A stretch of DNA of 64,000 bases. It comes from Flavisolibacter longurius. Lineage in GTDB: Bacteria > Bacteroidota > Bacteroidia > Chitinophagales > Chitinophagaceae. Where the stretch lies: positions 124,001-188,000 of the forward strand of contig JACJGO010000007.1 in the NCBI GenBank assembly GCA_014163555.1. Reading direction: 5' to 3'. Shown here piece by piece: positions 60,434 to 64,000 of this stretch. The notes beneath the pieces are model-generated. The model worked only from the letters and a program-made list of their open reading frames with translations, ran no database searches and was not told the origin of the DNA. A program made the position numbers and the translations under genes. Position 1 is the first letter of the stretch. Every line of letters starts with the position of its first letter.

Positions 60434-60892
60434 ATGCAACAAACCTTTGTTTTTTCTTATGGTAAACTGGTGCTTGAGAACGGAATTTTGTATATCCGTA
60501 AATCAAAGCCGTCCCTCACTGTAAGCCAAACACTAAATGCTTTTTTGCCAGTTATTTTTGCTGCTCGTTTTGTTTTTTACCTTCTGGAAGACCCTTCCCC
60601 AAAAAGAAATGTTGGCGTTGTACTCTTTGGTTGCCTTGTAGTATTACATGTACTCCTCAACAGTGGCGAACTATATAAATTTTTATTCAAACGCAGTTTT
60701 CGTAAGCGGATTCCTTTGCATAAAATAACAGCGACCAGAACCGAAGAGGATCCGAACGAACTGGAGCTTCATCTTTACCTGAAACTGCAATCAGGAAGAG
60801 AACGAAAGATCACGTTTCGAAAACTGGAGAATCAGCACGAAGCATTCGTGCTGGCACTTTCGGAGTATCTTTCCGTTCCTAAAACAGCCTGA
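60434..60892 (+). CDS. Membrane protein with bPH2-like C-terminal part, hypothetical
   Basis: 152 residues. N-terminal strand pair (KLVLENGILYIRKS), two hydrophobic segments (about 38-78), then RIPLHKITATRTEEDPNE and HLYLKLQSGRERKITFRKL, the pattern of a PH-like domain behind two helices. It is followed directly by the ATP-grasp gene. Function unknown. Confidence 0.6.
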   Translation: MQQTFVFSYGKLVLENGILYIRKSKPSLTVSQTLNAFLPVIFAARFVFYLLEDPSPKRNVGVVLFGCLVVLHVLLNSGELYKFLFKRSFRKRIPLHKITATRTEEDPNELELHLYLKLQSGRERKITFRKLENQHEAFVLALSEYLSVPKTA

Positions 60893-61930
60893 TTGAAACC
60901 CAACGTGCATGTTCTGATGACCGGTGCCGGAGCCCCAGGTGCAGCCGGTATCATCAAATGTCTTTTACAGGATGCGTCCATTCGCTTAACCATAGCCGAT
61001 GCGGACGCAAATGCTGTTGGCAAGCATCTGCACCAGCCGTATTTTACCATCCCCAAAGCGGAAGATCCTTCCTTTGCAGACGCGATACTGGACTTGTGTG
61101 TAAAGGAGAAAGTGGACCTCCTCTTGCCGCTTGTAACGAATGAATTGTTCCCGCTTTCCCAACACAAAGGCCGGTTTGAAAACGCAGGCATCCGCGTATT
61201 GGTTTCTTCCTACGATGCGATCCGGATTGCCAACAATAAGGGGGACTGTTTTCGTTTTTTAAACGAGGCGGGTATTCCTGTTCCCCAATTTTTTGTCGCC
61301 AACAATACGGAGGAATTCATTCACGCCGCATTCGAGTTAGGGCATCCGCAAAGGCCATTTTGCTTCAAGCCAACCGTAGCCAACGGAAGCCGCGGTTTCC
61401 GCATTGTGTGGGACAGCATCAACGAAGCAGAACAACTGTTTGACCACAAGCCATACCATACCAGTATTACGTATACGCATGCCGTTAAGATCTTATCCTC
61501 GCAACCCTTTCCGCCGCTTGTGGTAACCGAATATCTTCCGGGTGATGAATACTCGGTGGATTGTGTAGCGGAGCATGGCAATGCCTTATTGGTTGTTCCG
61601 CGTCTCCGGCAAAAAATGATCAATGGCATTAGTGTGCAGGGGCGGTTTGAAAACGACACTGCTATTATCGAATATTGCGCCCAAATCATTAAAGCCATCG
61701 GCCTGCATGGCAATATTGGTATCCAGGTAAAGCGCAATGCAGAAGGAAAACCCTTGTTGCTGGAGATCAATCCCCGTGTGCAAGGAACGATCGTGGCGGC
61801 GCTGGGCGCTGGGGTGAACCTACCGCTGCTAGCCGTACAAAACGAAATGGGGATGCCGCTAACGGAAGAGAGAATGACGGTCAAATGGGGGGTAGCCTTT
61901 TCCCGCTATTGGACAGAAGTTTTTTATTGA
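60893..61930 (+). CDS. ATP-grasp carboxylate-amine ligase-like protein
   Basis: 345 residues from a TTG that follows the upstream TGA without a gap, so translation is likely by termination-reinitiation. N-terminal Rossmann-like domain (LMTGAGAPGAAGIIKCL), then the ATP-grasp fold: FCFKPTVANGSRGFRIV, TEYLPGDEYSVDCVAE, and the Mg-binding LLEINPRVQG. Proteins of this type join an acid to an amine or make cyclic adenylates. The substrate is unknown; capsule-type modification would fit. Confidence 0.85.
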   Translation: MKPNVHVLMTGAGAPGAAGIIKCLLQDASIRLTIADADANAVGKHLHQPYFTIPKAEDPSFADAILDLCVKEKVDLLLPLVTNELFPLSQHKGRFENAGIRVLVSSYDAIRIANNKGDCFRFLNEAGIPVPQFFVANNTEEFIHAAFELGHPQRPFCFKPTVANGSRGFRIVWDSINEAEQLFDHKPYHTSITYTHAVKILSSQPFPPLVVTEYLPGDEYSVDCVAEHGNALLVVPRLRQKMINGISVQGRFENDTAIIEYCAQIIKAIGLHGNIGIQVKRNAEGKPLLLEINPRVQGTIVAALGAGVNLPLLAVQNEMGMPLTEERMTVKWGVAFSRYWTEVFY

Positions 61931-61988
61931 TCCTGTTAAAAAGGGGGCAGTTGCTCCGCTTCTGCGGTTTCTTCAGTATTTTGCCTGT

Positions 61989-62921
61989 ATGAAAAAATGT
62001 TTGTGGTTGACGGCCCTGGTACTCTGTGCCGGCCTGGTGGTAAACGGACAAAAACAAAAATCTTCCGCGAAAGCTTCGCAAAGCAATACCCTGTTGTGGC
62101 GTATCAGCGGCAAAGACCTGCAACGGCCTTCCTATCTTTTTGGTACCATGCACATGTTGTGTGCCGATGATATTGAACTAAGCGACAGCCTGCGGTCGGC
62201 CATCAAAACAGCCGACAATGTGTATCTCGAGCTGGACCTGGAAAACCTGTTTGAAATGATGGGTGCCATGCAGCAAATGGGCATGCGCAACGATACCACA
62301 CTAGCCGATCTGCTGACGAAAGAAGAATACAGCCGCGTCAAAAAACATTTTGAAGAAAAAGGTTCAATGCTTCCTTTTGCTATGCTGGAGAAATACAAGC
62401 CCCTGCTGACAGCCTCCATGCTGGCGGAGCAACAGGTGAGTTCCTGTGATCATGTGATTTCCATGGAGCAACTGATCATGAAGGAAGCCAAACGGAGTCG
62501 GGTTGACATCAAAGGGCTGGAAACGATGAATTTTCAATTGGGCATTTTTGATAAGATCCCTTACCAGCTACAAGCAAAGCAATTGCACAAAATGATTGTG
62601 CAATCGGCCGACACTAAAAACGACAGCAGCATGAAAATGCTCACCGATGCTTACCGCAAACAACAACTGGAAAAGCTGGAAGAAATTACCATGCAGGAAG
62701 ACATGGGCATTCAAAATTTTACCGACCTGCTCCTGTACAGCCGCAACATTGCCTGGGCTGATAAACTGCAAAATCTCATGAAGGATAAAGCCCTGGTGGT
62801 AGCTGTCGGCGCCGGTCATTTACCCGGGAAAAAAGGTGTGATCAACCTGCTGCGCCTGAAAGGCTATAAAGTGGAGCCTGTAAAAAACGAGATGATACGG
62901 AAGATGGTGAAAGAAATATAG
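61989..62921 (+). CDS. TraB/GumN-family exported protein
   Basis: 310 residues with signal peptide (MKKCLWLTALVLCAGLVVNGQ). The family's two conserved Gly-His motifs are present: YLFGTMHM at about residue 52 and VAVGAGHLPGKKG at about 274. It resembles TIKI-type metallopeptidases and may cleave or modify peptides in the periplasm. Convergent with ndk across a hairpin region. Confidence 0.88.
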   Translation: MKKCLWLTALVLCAGLVVNGQKQKSSAKASQSNTLLWRISGKDLQRPSYLFGTMHMLCADDIELSDSLRSAIKTADNVYLELDLENLFEMMGAMQQMGMRNDTTLADLLTKEEYSRVKKHFEEKGSMLPFAMLEKYKPLLTASMLAEQQVSSCDHVISMEQLIMKEAKRSRVDIKGLETMNFQLGIFDKIPYQLQAKQLHKMIVQSADTKNDSSMKMLTDAYRKQQLEKLEEITMQEDMGIQNFTDLLLYSRNIAWADKLQNLMKDKALVVAVGAGHLPGKKGVINLLRLKGYKVEPVKNEMIRKMVKEI

Positions 62922-63001
62922 TTATTGGTTATTGAGTTATTAAGTTATTCAACATATTGCTGTCATTAATAACCCAATAACCCAATAACTTAATAACTGT
63001 T
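62917..63001. repeat. Inverted AT-rich arms without cargo
   Basis: TTATTAAGTTA (62937-62947) and TAACTTAATAA (62986-62996), with the longer arms TTATTGAGTTATTAAGTTA and TAACCCAATAACTTAATAA, separated by about 38 bases. Same word pair as the arms around the four-helix-bundle gene. Also serves as the spacer between two convergent genes and could terminate both. Confidence 0.65.
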
Positions 63002-63002
63002 A

Positions 63003-63419
63003 TTAGAATTGCTCCAGCCCGCTGAAGAAAAAGTCGCCTTCGATCTTTGCGTTTTCGTCGCTGTCGCTGCCATGTACAGCATTTTCGCCAACGGAAGTAG
63101 CAAACATTTTACGAATGGTTCCTTCGTCTGCTTTGGAAGGATCTGTGGCACCAATCAGGGTTCTGAAATCTGCGACGGCATTGTCTTTTTCCAGGATTGC
63201 CGCAATGATAGCACCACTGCTCATGAATTCTGTCAGCTCGCCATAGAAAGGTCTTTCCTTATGCACAGCATAAAACTCGGCGGCTTTTTCTGTGGAAAGT
63301 TTGGTTTGCTTTAAAGCCACCACACGAAAACCTGCTTTAATGATCTTATCCAGGATAGCACCGGCATGACCGTTCCGCATGGCATCGGGTTTTATCATCG
63401 TAAATGTTCTGTTGCTCAT
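63003..63419 (-). CDS. ndk: Nucleoside diphosphate kinase
   Basis: 138 residues. [13 protein letters not shown] at the N-terminus, active-site His116 in NAVHGSDS, and the usual [12 protein letters not shown] loop. It transfers phosphate from ATP to NDPs via phospho-His. A minus-strand TATTTTTGC box (63436-63444) gives a leader of about 14 bases. Confidence 0.96.
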   Translation of the reverse strand: MSNRTFTMIKPDAMRNGHAGAILDKIIKAGFRVVALKQTKLSTEKAAEFYAVHKERPFYGELTEFMSSGAIIAAILEKDNAVADFRTLIGATDPSKADEGTIRKMFATSVGENAVHGSDSDENAKIEGDFFFSGLEQF

Positions 63420-63435
63420 GTTTTCAAATTTGGGC

Positions 63436-63444
63436 GCAAAAATA
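63436..63444 (-). promoter_or_regulatory. -7 box of ndk
   Basis: Minus-strand TATTTTTGC, exact TAnnTTTGC, 16 bases before the ATG. Confidence 0.5.
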
Positions 63445-63488
63445 GGGGATTTGCAAAAGGTGATAAAGAAGCCCGGGTTGCGGAATCC

Positions 63489-64000
63489 TTATTTTGTAAA
63501 AAGCTGCCACTGCAGGGTAGCATAATAATTCCGTCCCGCTGCTGTATTGTAAAAGCGTCCGCCAAAACCATTAATATCATTGCCCAGGCTGTACCGCTGG
63601 TCCAGCAGGTTTTCAGCACCGGCTACAATCCGCAGTTTGTGCTTTTCGCCGAAAGGCAAATCATACCCGAGACTTGCGCCCAGCAGGTGAAATTCATTTG
63701 CCCAATCGGCATTGGCATCATTCAGCGGCGTCCGGCTGTTGTAGTAGTAGGTTATGCCGCCCATAAGGCCTTTCCGGGTTGAAAGATCCACGCCGGCAGA
63801 AACGGCATGCGGCGCTACTCCCGGCAGCGAATTGCCCGAAAAATCAACCGTCACCTGCTTGAAGTCTTTGTAGCGAAAATGATGATAAGTGTGATTCAGC
63901 CAAATGGTGGCCTGCCGAATGGCGGGATGATTCTGCCATAGGTTGTATTGCAGGCTTGTCTCCAGGCCTTTTTGCGAAGTTTTCCCGGCATTGATAAAAT
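63489..64000 (-). CDS. TonB-dependent receptor, C-terminal barrel (partial)
   Basis: The frame runs from the window edge with no start inside. It reads barrel strands such as FINAGKTSQKGLETSLQYN, ATIWLNHTYHHFRY and ENLLDQRYSLGNDINGFGG, and ends YYATLQWQLF, the usual aromatic end. It is the last about 170 residues of a TonB-dependent receptor whose plug lies beyond the window. Ligand not readable. Confidence 0.9.
   Translation of the reverse strand, partial: FINAGKTSQKGLETSLQYNLWQNHPAIRQATIWLNHTYHHFRYKDFKQVTVDFSGNSLPGVAPHAVSAGVDLSTRKGLMGGITYYYNSRTPLNDANADWANEFHLLGASLGYDLPFGEKHKLRIVAGAENLLDQRYSLGNDINGFGGRFYNTAAGRNYYATLQWQLFTK

Noticed and set aside
1-64000. CRISPR array, transposase, phage genes or rRNA
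   Set aside because: No regular spacer repeats, no cas genes, no transposase or phage proteins and no rRNA motifs were seen in a manual read; a formal search was not possible.

Overview
The window looks like chromosome of a Bacteroidota bacterium, most likely of the Chitinophagaceae type. The signs are type IX secretion (T9SS) sorting domains of both A and B kind, TonB-dependent receptors with a carboxypeptidase-regulatory-like extension, DUF6089 and DUF2723 proteins, almost no Shine-Dalgarno sequences, and repeated promoter -7 boxes of the form TAnnTTTG. The genus cannot be named from sequence alone. No rRNA, CRISPR array, IS transposase or phage gene was seen.

Layout. 1-7147: exopolysaccharide locus with a Wzy-like membrane protein, GT4 and GT2 glycosyltransferases, an exosortase with an intact Cys/Arg/His triad, a large carbamoyltransferase and, on the other strand, a methyltransferase. 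7713-16502: gene-poor belt with a secreted beta-helix protein, a secreted HExxH peptidase, a small outer-membrane protein, TrmH overlapping a TlpA-like protein, and a T9SS gene broken by two homopolymer frameshifts between two tRNA-Pro genes. 17025-20144: Cys-rich small secreted protein, TonB receptor and ICMT-like methyltransferase. 20249-22426: arsenic operon arsR-arsM-arsN2-arsC with two palindromic operators and no efflux pump. 22764-30871: fasciclin lipoprotein, recF, a four-helix-bundle gene between inverted AT-rich arms, OsmC, lipA, a lectin/PKD T9SS adhesin and a phosphodiester glycosidase. 30913-39853: sugar module (FHS-type transporter plus ROK kinase, divergent glgA, glgC, SUT-like transporter plus GH13 amylase). 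40048-64000: housekeeping and envelope genes (PlsC, PriA, MurB, outer-membrane proteins, a MoxR-VWA pair, DUF2723, GcdH, dipeptide epimerase, UbiD, cupin, ATP-grasp, TraB/GumN, Ndk, partial TonB receptor).

How the parts work together. The first region can make, polymerise and decorate (carbamoylate) a surface polymer, and the exosortase would process a partner protein not seen here. The ars operon can turn arsenate into arsenite (ArsC) and methylate it (ArsM) under ArsR control. The sugar module imports and phosphorylates glucose, stores it as glycogen and takes up maltodextrins after GH13 cleavage.

Best leads: (1) recF has no ATG, GTG or TTG at its homology-defined start and seems to begin at an AUU next to an inserted cassette; (2) that cassette is a four-helix-bundle gene between inverted arms, and the same arm pair recurs without cargo between traB and ndk; (3) several genes have a TAnnTTTG box so close to the start codon that their mRNAs should be nearly leaderless; (4) the exosortase/Wzy/carbamoyltransferase locus; (5) the doubly frameshifted T9SS gene.
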